A stretch of DNA of 64,000 nucleotides. It comes from Cristatella mucedo. Lineage: Eukaryota; Bryozoa; Phylactolaemata; Cristatellidae. The notes beneath the pieces were generated by a model. It did not search any database. It was not told where the DNA came from and saw nothing but the letters and a program-made list of their open reading frames with translations. The DNA lies in the NCBI GenBank assembly GCA_009760855.2, contig WPIO01000001.1, positions 15,549,001 to 15,613,000 of the forward strand, read 5' to 3'. Of this stretch, positions 33,203 to 43,765 are shown one piece after another. Every line of letters starts with the position of its first letter. Positions within the stretch are counted from its first letter, which is position 1. A program made the position numbers and the translations under genes.

Positions 33203-36200
33203 CACGTGGTCATGTGCGCGTTCGAGCGCATGTGCTGCACGTGAGTATGTATATATCATAATATATAATATATTATGTTGTTATATAATATATTTATAAT
33301 AATATTACAGCCCTAGATTCTAGACTAATTCAAGACTAATTTATAGGCTTGTGCTGTTGTGTTGTAGAAGCTCTTTAAGGCCAGCCGGGTACTCTCTGAA
33401 AACTTTGGCAACGTTCACATTGTTATCGACAGCGCTATTTCACTGCGTCAGTTTGCCATGGGCAAAATTGATCGAGTGGCACACAGCTTATCACCAAGGT
33501 TCGTGCATGTCCTTCGTTGCCATTTACTCAGTTCAGCTCCATTATGCCGACACCCACCAGCTCATTGTGCCTGCTTTTTGCTGAAGTTTACACGTCGGTG
33601 CTTTACTGCTCCAGGTATGTTGTTGGATTGCTTCCTGCCGAGCAGAGACTTGTGAAGGACCTGAGCCACGTGATCGTGTGTTGCCAGCAGAAGAAAATGG
33701 TCGTGTCTGTCTGGTCACTAATTGCCACGGTCATCCTGCAGCACATGGATGGCATCACCATCACTCATCTCACTCAGATGGTTCTGTGGCTGAGGAGGTA
33801 TGCAGTCAACCTGGGTGGATACATAGACTGGCCAGGTATGTCGCTAGATGCTGGCAGCCATAGTTGCTTCTTATGCCCGTGCTGTGCCTCAGTTAAACGA
33901 GACGTGTTTGCAAAATCCTTCGCAGACGGAGAGAATGGTCGTTGGCCAGGGCCGTCGTCTCACAAAAGTTGTAGGTATGGGAATGCAGAATGCAGCTGTT
34001 TTCTGTTCTATTGTTTCCATCACAAGTTGCAGTTTGTTGAGTTCACATTAATGCCTTGCAATATTCGAACATGGCTGTTCTGTGAGCAGTCAGAGCAGCA
34101 TGTTGGCCACAGTTCCGTGACAGCGCCACTGGCCTTGACTTTGTTACATTAGTGGCCAGTGCTCGGGGTGCTTTGGCGACCTTGCCTTTAAAATCAATAC
34201 CATAGTGGCTCGAGCAAATGATGCACAACGTAAGAAGTCCATGAAACTTTAGCAAGTTGCACGACCACGTCTTGACCAGAAAGGATCGAGTCATGGTTGA
34301 GTTACTTGTGGCGCCAGTAGAGTTTGCCGAGCTGGCAACAGGAGTTGCAATTCAATCAGCCTATGGGATGAAGACATGAGAACAGATCAAATGGGACCGA
34401 TTGGGCATAGTAATCTGTGCTTCGGGTAAAGGAACCAGAGTATTTAGGATTGGCTGATGCAAAGTCTGGCAAAGGTTCGTGTGGCTGGGATAGTTAAGAT
34501 AGCTGTTCTAGTGTAAATGCTACGACCTACTGCTCTCACGGATAATTATGGTACTAGTGACCATGGACACGTGATATCCTTCCGTTTGTGTGTGCTACCT
34601 ATTTTTCCACATACAAAAATTATTAAATCGATTCGGAGCAACAAACTGAAAATCATCGAGCATTTGCAATAGACTAATCGAGGCATCGTCTTATTGAAAG
34701 CATTGCAGAGATTGGATTTACTTATTGCTGGCAGTATCGGAAATCGTCTGCATTTTAGATGACAGCTGCCCCTTGCTAAAATTGCAGTCCAGGCGAGACG
34801 ATCAGCAGATGCTTTGCAGGATTTATGGCTATATATGCTTGCAATAGTTTTTGAACCACAAGTTCTGTGGCGGCGGCTTCTGGGTAGCTTGTGTGTGATA
34901 TCTGGACATGTGTCCGTCTCATGCGAGAAGGGTATGCTGTGCATTAGTTGTATGCACATCGCCTTGACCTAGACTTGCTAGTTCACATGCACAGAGACAA
35001 GCACAGGTTTTTTTATGTAGTACCCAGGGCTCTTATATGCAGGCATGAGGATGCTGAATTATGAGCGCCGTTCTAGGAGGTGCTTCTTAGACGAATGCTA
35101 GAGCCATGCAGGCTGTATCTAAGCATTCAGGCCCACCCGTGTGCACACAAGAGGAAAAAGAAGAATTTCTTGTAGGAAACCGCAGTAAGAGCGCTCTGCT
35201 ACCATAATGGCTGCTGTCCTACTGATTAGGGACATATTAAGATCCATTCTTCCCTTGAAGCAAGACCTGACACGGAGTTTTTGCCAGCCTGTTGTCGCCT
35301 GCAGTAGCCCTCACTAACAGGTCTGCAACCTTTGTGAAAATTGTGATACCCGTTCACACTTGTGTGTCCTTACGATTGCCCTTCAACGATGTTGTGCAGT
35401 TGCTGGACCAGCACCCTTGAGTAAAGTTGCTGGACCAGCACCCTTGACCCTAGCAGCAGCAAGTAGCCTGTTTTATGCCGGCAGACGTCATTGCACACCA
35501 TTGAATCACCGTAATGTGAACAATATGTGCCTATAAGATAATCGATACCTTCACAGGTTTTTTCTCGGCCCTCTGGGCTGCAATCGATCTCTTTATCATT
35601 GCAGCATCTGCGCAGGAGCTAGTAGTGATTAGTTGTGAGCAGATGTATTGCATAGGGTGAGCCGTGATGGCTCACAAGGTAAGGCGGTTGTTTTTCACGA
35701 CCTCGGCCCCGAGGTCGTGGGTTCGAATCCTGTGGTGGGCGATCCTTTATCGCCCCTGCAAGCGGTGGTGATAGCCGTCAAGGCTCTTCTATCGCTATAC
35801 AAAAAGAGGCTGTTAAATCAGCCTGTATTTATTTTATTTTTTTTATTTATAGCAGCCAAAGAGTCTTTAGATATGGCAAACAGCCAGAGTACAGCATATG
35901 CATGAAAGCACCCGGCAATCAAGATTTCCAGAAGTTACCATAAAGTTAGGAAGTTAGCATGTTTCATGTGCTGGCAGTGTTTTAGCACTATGGCACGGTA
36001 CTGCTAAGATTGGTTCTAGGGCTGATGCTCCTAACCGCTGTAATTTGAAAATAGAGAAGGATCAAGCGACGTCTGTCACGGGGCTGTGCGAAAAATTACC
36101 TCGAATGTGTAACAATACTACAACCTTGGGCTTTCAAGGCACTGCTCTACCTTTTGAGTGATCGAGATTTTACCATTTCACTCAGTGTTGGACGTAAAGC

Positions 36201-38387
36201 CTTGGCTTTGGAGTTCCACTTGCATAATCTGGCCCAATTCTGGTGTACTGTTTATGTAATTTTATTGCAATAAAGTGCCGACCTGCACCCGTTTCGGTGC
36301 ATCTACTTTGGTCGGTGACCGGACACTATACCCGCTGGTCGACTTATGCTGGTCCAGGCAGGTGGGGGAACCTCTAACGCAAGCGGTCCACTGCAATAAT
36401 AGTTATAGATCATTTGTATAGCACCCAAGAGAACTAAGTATCTACCCAAGAACTTTGCAGCTCAACTCGCATTGTAGCATCATTGCTCAACACCCCTGAA
36501 TGACTGGATGTGTTTGTAGTCTTTATCTAGGGGTTGTCTCTACGGTTCCACTCGTGACACTATCAAAACTCACGTGCTGTGGTACCACTATAATGCTGCC
36601 GATGGGTCTGCTAAGCTGCATCCTGAGTCCTGCCTGGCTGTCAAGACTGCTTGGGTATAGACCGATCTCTTCAAACTCGTAAATAGGAAAACAGAGCTTG
36701 CATTGCTAACTGGAGAAATACTTCTCCTTTTTGGTCCAGTATTTTGATGTCACCACTTACAGTTGGTGCGAAACTCTGTAGCTAAACTTGTCTGTCGTGT
36801 ACGTTTCAGCTGCTGCAGTACTTTGACACTTCTCGTTGATCTGCACTGGCTCTCCACCACTCAGTATGTCTACTTCAAGGTTCTATCACTCACTTTTAGG
36901 TGCCTTTTTTTGCTTGCTCCGGTCGACCGATCGGAAATAATTCCTTCTCGGATATCGCATAGTACCGTTCGTTCTTATGACTCAAATCGATTAGCTAGAC
37001 CCATAAGTACACTGAAATCCTTGGTAGGCCACGACTTCAGTTTGTATGCTCCCAAAACCTGGAACTCACCCTGGCTGACGTTGCTGCAACTCCCTGACGT
37101 CAGTATTTTAAAAAGGAGCTAAAAACTCACCTGCTACTCACAGCATTTGCTCAGGCTAAGTGAATTGCCCTTTGTCTCTTTGTGCTTGCTGAAATTGTGA
37201 GAGTTGATGTGAAGCAATTATCATGCTGTCTTTTTTCCAGCATTTGTAAAGTACGTAGAAATAGATTTAGTATCTTAGGGTGCTATACCAAATTTTTATT
37301 AATATCCACAGCTTATTGTTCAACTCTTGGTTGACCTTGACCTTCGAGTTAATGTCTAGTAATCGGCTTCAGCTATGGCTCTCAGTGACATATTTACCCC
37401 GCATAAAATACTGTCTAGATCAATTACAGCTGAGCTTTGCGGTGGTGATTCGTAGCCTCCACTAATGTAATTCACTTCTCGATTCGATATCCAAAGCAAA
37501 TATACAGGTTCCTGTAGCACGCTAAGAATTGGACTGCAGCCAAGCTTCGGGAGGAAGAATCGGGAGCAGGCTGTCACTGTTACGGAAGCTGATTCACTGG
37601 TGGCTGCGAGACGGCTGTATATTGTGTAAACAACATTTTTGCATTTAAAGGGAATTAGTTAAATTTGGAAATTTTTTAGGAATAGTTCCACTAAAACAGA
37701 TCGTACATACAATGCCTTTTTGCCAGTGGTTTTACCGAGCCGGTTCTACACAATCGGCAGTGCCTAGGTGCCTCAGCCCTGCGATGCACTCACTCTTTTA
37801 CGGCAGAGGCTGGCGTGGAGGACTTGTAAATTTAATGGTAAATGCACACACTTTGATATTGCCTACAGAAGTGATCGAATTCCTCCATGTCTTTTATTCT
37901 TGGCTAGTAATCTGCACCTGAAAATCGGTGCCTTTTTGCGACATTTGCAGTTGCAACTTATAATGTTTATGATTATATGCTAGGTTTTTAGTTTTTGTGC
38001 ATAGTTTCATGGCTTATTTGTTTGAGCTCACGTTTGGCCCAGTGGTAAAGGTGCTTGCCTTTAACGACCGAGATCAAGGTGAATGCATTTGACGATGGCA
38101 AATGTGAACCACATGAAGAGAGGTTAAGTTCTTGTAGAGTGCTATACGAACGAATTATATTTTTTGGCCAGTCAGACAAGGTCCAGTAGGCATGGTCCTT
38201 AGCCCATTGCTGGTTACTTAATTTGCGCTTTTTTACAAAGTAAAGGTATACAATGGGCAATCCTGGAGAGTATACTTTGCTGGTACAACCTCCGAATAAG
38301 GACCATTCGCTCAGGGAGGGAGAGCTGGAGGGCTGATGACTCTTTTTGTGGCTGAGGTGTAATTTGGGTGGGGGAGATAGATAGAGA

Positions 38388-38452
<65 letters not shown>

Positions 38453-38486
38453 AAAGATGCATGTGAAGTGTGCAAATTTATATACA

Positions 38487-38548
<62 letters not shown>

Positions 38549-41500
38549 CATACGTACATACATACATGTATAAGTCATAAAGAGAGAAGAGAGGTGGAGA
38601 GAGAAAAAGAGGTGGAGAGAGAGCTGGCTGCTTGTTTTTGATGCCAGGTATGTGTGGGCTAACGGCTAGGCCGTGTGTGGTCTGCTTTAGCCTGATTGAA
38701 CCGGATCGGCAGCATAGAGCCTAAATGCCATTTCCGGGCAGGTGCTGTTCTGTTCTGGTAAGCCCGAATTCAAGCTGCCGAGATGGCTGGGATGCTACAG
38801 CCTGCTCAACTGTTTGAAGCTCTAATGCTGTGCTGGGCTTCAGAAATGCCAGCTCATCTTCTCATTGACCGAGGCATTTGCTTAGGGTGCTTCGTGCACC
38901 TTCCGGAGTGCCGGACTGCCTGTCGTCGTGTTAAACAAACAGGACCTAAAGCATGGCCGACGAGTTTTCGAGTCTGTCGGCTACTGGGTTCTGGCCAGGT
39001 CCATAAAGTCCACCGACCGCTCTCGCCCCAGCCGGCGGTCCAAGCCTCCTGCACGGTGATCAGGATGGCTCACGGCGTCGTGTTTTGCTCGCAGGGCACT
39101 GCTTAGCGAAATTGGCCCCTGTTCTGTGCCAGGCATGCCCCGGCCTTGGTCTGAATGGTCAATGCTTCGAGGCTGCAACGTCTGGTCTAAACGTGTTTCA
39201 TCATATTACAAACTTGAGTGCTTGCTTCGTTGTCGTTGCATCTGCTACTTCGCTTACCATCATTCGGTTTGATCTCCGGCATCTTTGCAACAGAGATCCT
39301 TCCCGTGATGCAGGTAGCTGACAGTTCTGGCATCACGTGAGCACCATAGTCATGCCAAGAACGAGGAGGCATTGGAAGTACAGAGACGAGAGTTTGTGAT
39401 AACAGAGCTCACCCTTTACTTAGCACGACTGGGCGGATGTCTGCCAGTGCTGCACTTGCGTAAAAGCTTTGCTCAGGTCGCCCAGTCTGCCATGCTCGGC
39501 TTCTTGCGACGCTGACAGGCTTAAGTTGGTCACCTGGAGGGGGGAGGGGTCAAGGGAGTCATGGCGGGCAGTCGAGCAGGCTAGCAGACGTTTTAGTGAT
39601 AAGGTGCTCGATTGATGGCCAGCTCGAAGGTGCTTCACCGTCCTTGTTTCGGACAGGCACCGGCGATCCGGAGGCGGTGGTGCTGACGTGCGTCACCAGC
39701 CAGCTGCAGGCCGTCGAGCTTATCGATGGTGCCACGGTCGTGCCAAAGGTGGAGGCAGTCTCTCAGACGACTATGACCAAGCAACTCCTCAAACCAGACG
39801 CCTTCTCCAGTGCCATAGCAGAGCTGCGCTTGGCCATCTACCGAAATCAGTTGCTGCACATCTTTGCCAAAGTCGGTCTCCTCTCGCTTATTATAACCAG
39901 CTGCCGCGAGAGGCTGCTGAGCGCAGGTGAGCGCTGCTGAGCAGTGCGCGCTTTACGTGCGGCGCCGGCTCAGCCGAGCTCAACCCACTGCTCAGTGCAG
40001 CCAGGGCTTGATCGCTGTAGACGAGGCATACCGGCGATTCCATTTCCTCGAGAGGCTTTTCAGCAAGGAATTCGTTCTCGATGCCACAAACATCCGACAG
40101 GTAATGGCGATCGCCTTTTGTTTGCTGGCGAGCCTGGACTGACTTGTGTGCTTGAGCCCGAGGGATGATAATAATAATGACGATTCATTTGTATAGCGCC
40201 TGAAGAGAACTTAATCTCTGTTAGGTGCTTCACGTGTGCCTCGGAGCTCGAACCCGTGACCTCGGCCATCAAACACATTCACCTTGACCTTGGTCCGGGC
40301 GAGCACCTTAACCACTGGATCAAATCAGCACGAATAATCTCCCAGATGCTTTTTTGCATTTTACCAGGGAGTGCTCATCCAATGCAGCCACGTTAGCTAG
40401 GATGGCGTGCATGCCTTCCAAGTCGCACATGTACGCTTTGGGGTGCTCAGGCAGGCAGTCAGGCATTGTGATGGGAGGGGGACACGTTGGGCTCATGGTG
40501 GTGGGGGAGGGGCTGACAGTCATAGTCATAGCAGTCTTGGTTAGAACTGCTGATTGCTCTGCCTTATTTCTTTGCATTCTTCAATGTTAACCTGGCGCGT
40601 GCTGTTGACGTGAAGCTTCTGTTAAGGTCGTCTCGAATTCGTCGTCATACATGCACCTCTAAAGTATTGGCTTCGTTTGTATGCAAGTCAGTTTGTGTCG
40701 ACAGGACTTCGACGACACATTGCGTGCTCTCGTGAACACGGGTGATGTGGTAATGGATCGTGGCAGTGGCACCATAGATACAGCAAGAAGCACCACTGCA
40801 TACACCAAGTTCCTTAGCACGATGCTCGAGCCGTTTATCACGGGCTATTGGGTAAGTTTGCCGATAAATTGTTTTTGTCTACATTAAGATTGCATGTCTA
40901 GATTTCGGTTGTTGCTTTCGGTGACACAATGTAAACCTCGCCCACGTGCTAAAAACTTGAAACTTTCTTCATCACGGGACAGCCCGCCGAAGGAAGGACA
41001 CTGTGGAATTTCTATTCCCTATGCTGAAACCAGGCTGCTACCGAACCGCAGGAGCCGGTGGAGGACGACCTAGTATTTGTCCACTCCACGTTGGATGATA
41101 ATACCCTGCACATAGCACGAAACTAAGCTGAAACCATGTTTTCAAACGTTTTCTCACGCAATTCTTGTACCTCTTCTGTTTTAAGCATGGCTTCCGCTAA
41201 TTGGCCAATATGGCAGCCAAGATGGACTCCTGTCTCTAATCTCCTCCCCAAGCTTGTTGGAGTTAAAAATCAGTGTCGGCTTGCAGACTAATGGGAGATC
41301 GTAGCTGAACCTCCTCCGTGGGACCCTGTAGTTTTACCTGCAAAGGCTGAAAGGTGATTTCGAGAAGAGTAACGATTTCTTTATCGGCGTGGTCGAGTGC
41401 ATTCTGGCTGTAGACGACCGAGTCTGCAGTGATAATCTACTCACCCTGAGAATCGACTTATAATCTCTGATAATTCTGTTTTTTCACGGCCTGCGGGCCA

Positions 41501-42701
41501 ACAAAATTTCACTAGAGCATATGATTTGCACGAGTTAGAAATATTTGTAACTAATTGGACATGCTACCAACCTAGTTATCATAGCAGGTGAAAAATGTGC
41601 TCAATGGCTCAGCTTTTGTAGTAAGTGGGGCAATTTGTGACTACCGACATAGTCACCATTCTCGACAGATATTATTTTCTAGAGCAGTCGGAGCACTGCG
41701 AAGTAAGATTTACTAGCTGCATCTAATATCATATTCTATAAAAAAAACATATCTCACCACCCGTGTTGGGCATTTTTCAGCAATCATTGAGAGTTTTAAG
41801 CATGCTTGTTTGAGCATTCACAAGCATACGTTTGATATGGTTTGAAGAGATGCTAAAATTCGATGACACGGTGGAAAGGAAAAAATCGAGCAGCATTTTC
41901 TGATAAGCAAGGAAGCAAACAAGGAATTAAAGGATTCTGTAAATGTATGTCCTATGTTTTAACTATCACAAGCAAACAAGGAATTAAAGGACTCTGTAAA
42001 TTTATGTCCTATATCTTAACTATGACAAGCAAACAAGGAATTAAAGGACTTTGTAAATTTATGCCCGATGTTTTAACTATCACAGCTTGCTAAGTGCATG
42101 CATTAAATTGACCCGCCGTCTCATAATTTCAGGGAACACATTATAACCCATGCAGGTCACCGTGGTTTTGGCACCTCATGTGTTTGCCAAGACTTCTAAA
42201 GCAGTGTTGTAGTGCTCTACGGCTCTTTTTTCATCGGGAAATATAGTGAGCTGGTTTCTTGCTATAAGTGCACTACCAATTTCTTGCATATTCTCAAACC
42301 AGATTTGGCCTGTGTATGTGCATGTGCAAACAAGGAAACCTCAAACCTTGAGCCTTCCCCAAATTAGTGCCCGACACAGTGGTTCAGATGCATTTTTCTA
42401 GAGAGGTATGTCTGGCACATCCAAAAATCCTGCTTCGACGACTTATGATGGTGCTGCCAAAAACTATCCTTCGAAAACCGAAACTGTTTCCACACCCACG
42501 TGATATCGTCAAATAAGTTAATTGTGCATGTTTCCCTGCACCTAATAGACCAACCGTGGTGGCAGCATGCACAATCTGGTACACCTACTGCTTCCTCATA
42601 TCAATTTTACCCTGTGATAGTATTTTTGGCCGTGATTTTTAAAATTTGGTAAAGTTTAAGGTTTATGTTAATTCCCATGATGCATAGATTTTTCACCCCA
42701 A

Positions 42702-42751
<50 letters not shown>

Positions 42752-42784
42752 ATATGTATGTATATATGTATGTATGTATATATG

Positions 42785-42832
<48 letters not shown>

Positions 42833-43765
42833 CACACACACGTACACACATACAGGGAGTGGTAGCAGTCAGAGAGTGCCATGTTTAGTTATGTCTGCAG
42901 TCTGGAACCTTCAGTGAAAGCTCAAAGCAATACAAATTTGCACGAGTTAGGTAATGTTCAGTGCAGCAATAATCAATTAAGACAATGGCAGACTTATCGC
43001 GATGTACGAGCGAGCATTTTTGGATGCGCAAGTTTCCGGCTGCTTGCCTTTGCTGAAATTGAAGAAATCGACTGAGCAGTGTACAATCCTGAGCAGTGTG
43101 CTGTGCAGTGACTGACACTGTCGAGCCTGGCACTGTTACGTCATTTTCAAGTCTCCTTGCGAGATTATTATCGGGTAGTAGATGACTCACTTCTAGGGTC
43201 GGGCGAAACCTGTGCTGCTCTGAGGTTTCGGACCTATGCTGCCTTGGAGTTTCGGCCCAGTGCACAAGGCTGCTGCCTGCATGTGCACCTGAGTTTGGCA
43301 GCCTTGCCTCGGTTTGAGTGGCGCCTGCTACTGGGCGTCTACTGAGCGATCGGTTGACGGCGAAATTCACTTTCATTGTAGCTGCTCTGCGAATACCTGC
43401 TCTCCGTAGCACTGTCGTTTGGTGACCCGGCCAGCACGGGCAAAGCGAGTGCCCTGCGTCCGAGGGAGGCAGCATCGGGAGCACAGCAGCTGGCCGCCAG
43501 TCTGCTGCAGCAGGGCGGCGTATTTAGGCTGCATCACTACGAGCTACTTAACCTTGACATGCTCCAAAACGGCATAGCCGCCCTGGCCGCCGCGGAAGCC
43601 GTGCTCTTTGAGGTGCGGAACAAAGAGCGATTCGTCGTGCCCCAACCGGACGGCATCGGCCAAGTTATTGAGCTGCTGAGGACGGTGGCCAATCTTCCCA
43701 GCGTCAGAGAGTTGCAGGAGCTGACACTTCAAGTGCACAGAGTAGCGGTGCTGGCCAAATTGTAA
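29231..43765 (+). CDS. GNPAT: GNPAT, dihydroxyacetone-phosphate acyltransferase (peroxisomal)
   Basis: Nine exons (29231-29476, 29883-30393, 31354-31505, 33368-33498, 33615-33835, 39657-39926, 39979-40100, 40705-40851, 43382-43765) join to 2184 nt: 727 codons plus stop, against about 680 in human. GNPAT acylates DHAP, the first step of plasmalogen synthesis, inside peroxisomes. Visible acyltransferase blocks: SHRSYFDF (HX4D, His about residue 157), [18 protein letters not shown] (about 236-243) and [10 protein letters not shown], then [13 protein letters not shown], which is typical of GNPAT and not of mitochondrial GPAT. The last residues are AKL, a PTS1 peroxisomal import signal. The ATG has a good context (CTGCCATGG). 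The exon 6/7 junction is weak; all others are strong and in phase. It is divergent from IFT22 and convergent with KCNN. Confidence 0.95.
29883..30393 (+). CDS. GNPAT: GNPAT exon 2 (residues 83-253), acyltransferase blocks I-III
   Basis: CTCCTAG acceptor, VSKLSGQNL, then [31 protein letters not shown] and [11 protein letters not shown], ending TTG before GTAAGA (phase 1). It contains the catalytic His-Asp pair and the phosphate-binding EGTR motif. Confidence 0.95.
30630..30685 (+). repeat. Two-copy direct repeat in GNPAT intron 2
   Basis: GCCACACAGTGGCCACTCA occurs at about 30629-30647 and again at about 30659-30677. It is a local duplication of about 30 bases. Confidence 0.8.
30815..30866 (+). 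repeat. Possible L2-A or SINE-B tail remnant
   Basis: GGCGCTATACAAATTTACTT resembles the last bases of SINE-B and L2-A. It is too short to be sure. Confidence 0.4.
31354..31505 (+). CDS. GNPAT: GNPAT exon 3, acyltransferase block IV
   Basis: TTTTTTTCAG acceptor, [34 protein letters not shown], and [12 protein letters not shown] before GTAAGC (phase 0). Confidence 0.95.
32272..32500 (-). repeat. L2-A 3' UTR and tail in GNPAT intron 3
   Basis: AATAATATTACATTTGTGTA, GTGCCCTCAGAGAACTTAAT and GAGGCACTTTACATATGC, then the reverse complement of the L2-A 3' UTR. Confidence 0.8.
32665..32898 (+). repeat. (CT)n / CTGT microsatellite in GNPAT intron 3
   Basis: About 230 bases of CT repeats with CTGT and CCCT variants, pure at the 3' end. 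Ser/Leu-rich and Arg/Glu-rich open frames here are artefacts. Confidence 0.95.
33160..33199 (+). repeat. (GT)20 microsatellite
   Basis: Twenty uninterrupted GT units about 170 bases before GNPAT exon 4. Confidence 0.95.
33247..33303 (+). repeat. AT-rich palindromic stretch
   Basis: About 55 bases of A and T with self-complementary ATATAATATATTAT-like blocks, shortly before GNPAT exon 4. Confidence 0.7.
33368..33498 (+). CDS. GNPAT: GNPAT exon 4
   Basis: GTTGTAG acceptor, [35 protein letters not shown], ending AAG before GTTCGT (phase 2). Confidence 0.92.
33615..33835 (+). CDS. GNPAT: GNPAT exon 5
   Basis: CTCCAG acceptor, [35 protein letters not shown], and GGYIDWP before GTATGT (phase 1). 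Confidence 0.93.
33836..35655. other. GNPAT intron 5, first part, nothing recognised
   Basis: No exon or repeat family recognised, except a duplicated AGTTGCTGGACCAGCACCC (about 35397 and 35423). Confidence 0.5.
35656..35850 (+). repeat. SINE-A copy, best preserved
   Basis: In GNPAT intron 5. The tRNA-like head has A-box-like TGGCTCACAAGG and the exact B box GGTTCGAATCC at 35720-35730. The body is GGTGGGCGATCCTTTATCGC and CAAGCGGTGGTGATAGCC. The tail GAGGCTGTTAAATCAGCCTG can fold as a GGCTG/CAGCC hairpin, followed by a T/A-rich end. It is a RNA polymerase III-type retroposon, not a tRNA gene. Confidence 0.85.
36405..36465 (-). repeat. Short SINE-B/L2-A type tail fragment
   Basis: ATCATTTGTATAGCACCCAA then GAGAACTAAGTATCTACCC is the reverse complement of a SINE-B/L2-A tail. 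Confidence 0.55.
36745..37310 (+). mobile_element. Decayed L2-A 3' fragment in GNPAT intron 5
   Basis: [14 protein letters not shown]-like residues, then [20 protein letters not shown], match the C-terminal reverse transcriptase of L2-A. The 3' UTR ends AAAGTACGTAGAAATAGATT, TTAGGGTGCTATACCAAAT and ATTATTAAT. Confidence 0.8.
38030..38162 (+). repeat. SINE-B copy in GNPAT intron 5
   Basis: A-box TGGCCCAGTGG at 38035-38045, GGTGCTTGCC, a degraded B-box region, then an L2-A-like tail GAGGTTAAGTTCTTGTAGAG and TGCTATACGAACGAATTAT. Confidence 0.75.
38374..38448 (+). repeat. (GA)n microsatellite in GNPAT intron 5
   Basis: About 35 GA units, complementary to the (CT)n tract in intron 3 (32665-32898). 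Confidence 0.95.
38478..38570 (+). repeat. (TA)n / TACA microsatellite
   Basis: About 30 TA units followed by CATACATACGTACATACATA. It lies directly after the (GA)n tract. Confidence 0.93.
38579..39595. other. GNPAT intron 5, last part
   Basis: No repeat family recognised. Short open frames on both strands (for example 38783-39106) have no motif and no in-phase splice sites were chosen. Confidence 0.5.
39657..39926 (+). CDS. GNPAT: GNPAT exon 6
   Basis: The acceptor TTGTTTCGGACAG gives [16 protein letters not shown] and later [18 protein letters not shown], ending GCAG before GTGAGC (phase 1). A second in-phase acceptor at 39596 would add 20 residues; the downstream one fits the family length better. 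Confidence 0.85.
39979..40100 (+). CDS. GNPAT: GNPAT exon 7 (5' boundary uncertain)
   Basis: It codes [19 protein letters not shown] and [13 protein letters not shown] before GTAATG. The 3' end is firm. Keeping the frame from exon 6 requires an acceptor at CCGAG (39974-39978), which makes a 52-nt intron with a poor pyrimidine tract. The better-looking CAG sites at 39995, 40000 and 40004 give the wrong frame or a stop. Confidence 0.7.
40163..40328 (-). repeat. SINE-B copy in GNPAT intron 7
   Basis: The plus strand starts AATAATAATGACGATTCATT, TGTATAGCGCCTGAAGAGAA (the reverse complement of the tail) and ends with GAGCTCGAACCCGTGACCTC and GCACCTTAACCACTGGATCA, the reverse complement of B box and A box. 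Confidence 0.8.
40705..40851 (+). CDS. GNPAT: GNPAT exon 8
   Basis: CGACAG acceptor, [18 protein letters not shown], then [14 protein letters not shown] before GTAAGT. 49 codons, phase 0 at both ends. Confidence 0.92.
41914..42084 (+). repeat. 57-bp tandem repeat, three copies
   Basis: Three adjacent units share AAGCAAACAAGGAATTAAAG and end near TTTTAACTATCACA, with a few substitutions. The length is a multiple of three, so a frame stays open through it ([12 protein letters not shown] repeated), but it is intronic. Confidence 0.9.
42705..42842 (+). repeat. (TA)n / TATG microsatellite in GNPAT intron 8
   Basis: About 138 bases of TA with TATG interruptions, ending in CACACACACG. Confidence 0.95.
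43382..43765 (+). CDS. GNPAT: GNPAT exon 9 (C-terminus, PTS1 AKL)
   Basis: TTGTAG acceptor, [37 protein letters not shown], and RVAVLAKL then TAA. AKL at 43754-43762 is the peroxisomal targeting tripeptide also found in vertebrate GNPAT. An ATTAAA at 43803-43808 is a possible but weak poly(A) signal. Confidence 0.95.
   Translation: MLCEYLLSVALSFGDPASTGKASALRPREAASGAQQLAASLLQQGGVFRLHHYELLNLDMLQNGIAALAAAEAVLFEVRNKERFVVPQPDGIGQVIELLRTVANLPSVRELQELTLQVHRVAVLAKL

Larger units (their letters stand above)
40852..43381. other. GNPAT intron 8
   Basis: Apart from the 57-bp tandem repeat at 41914-42084 and the (TA)n region at 42705-42842, nothing is recognised. The minus-strand frame over 42885-43484 is a shadow of exon 9. 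Confidence 0.6.

Noticed and set aside
35656-35745. tRNA gene suggested by A and B boxes
   Set aside because: The cloverleaf is imperfect and the same head recurs with a fixed non-tRNA body and tail, so it is a SINE.
37988-38578. 196-codon minus-strand frame with Tyr/Ile and Ser/Leu repeats
   Set aside because: Most of it is (TA)n and (GA)n; the rest is a SINE-B copy read antisense.
39597-39656. Earlier in-phase start of GNPAT exon 6
   Set aside because: It also keeps the frame but adds 20 residues with no family counterpart; the acceptor at 39655-39656 fits better.
41914-42084. CRISPR-like array
   Set aside because: Units are directly adjacent with no spacers, and the genome is eukaryotic.
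42885-43484. 199-codon minus-strand frame
   Set aside because: It overlaps GNPAT exon 9 on the opposite strand, and exon 9 has clear homology and splice support.
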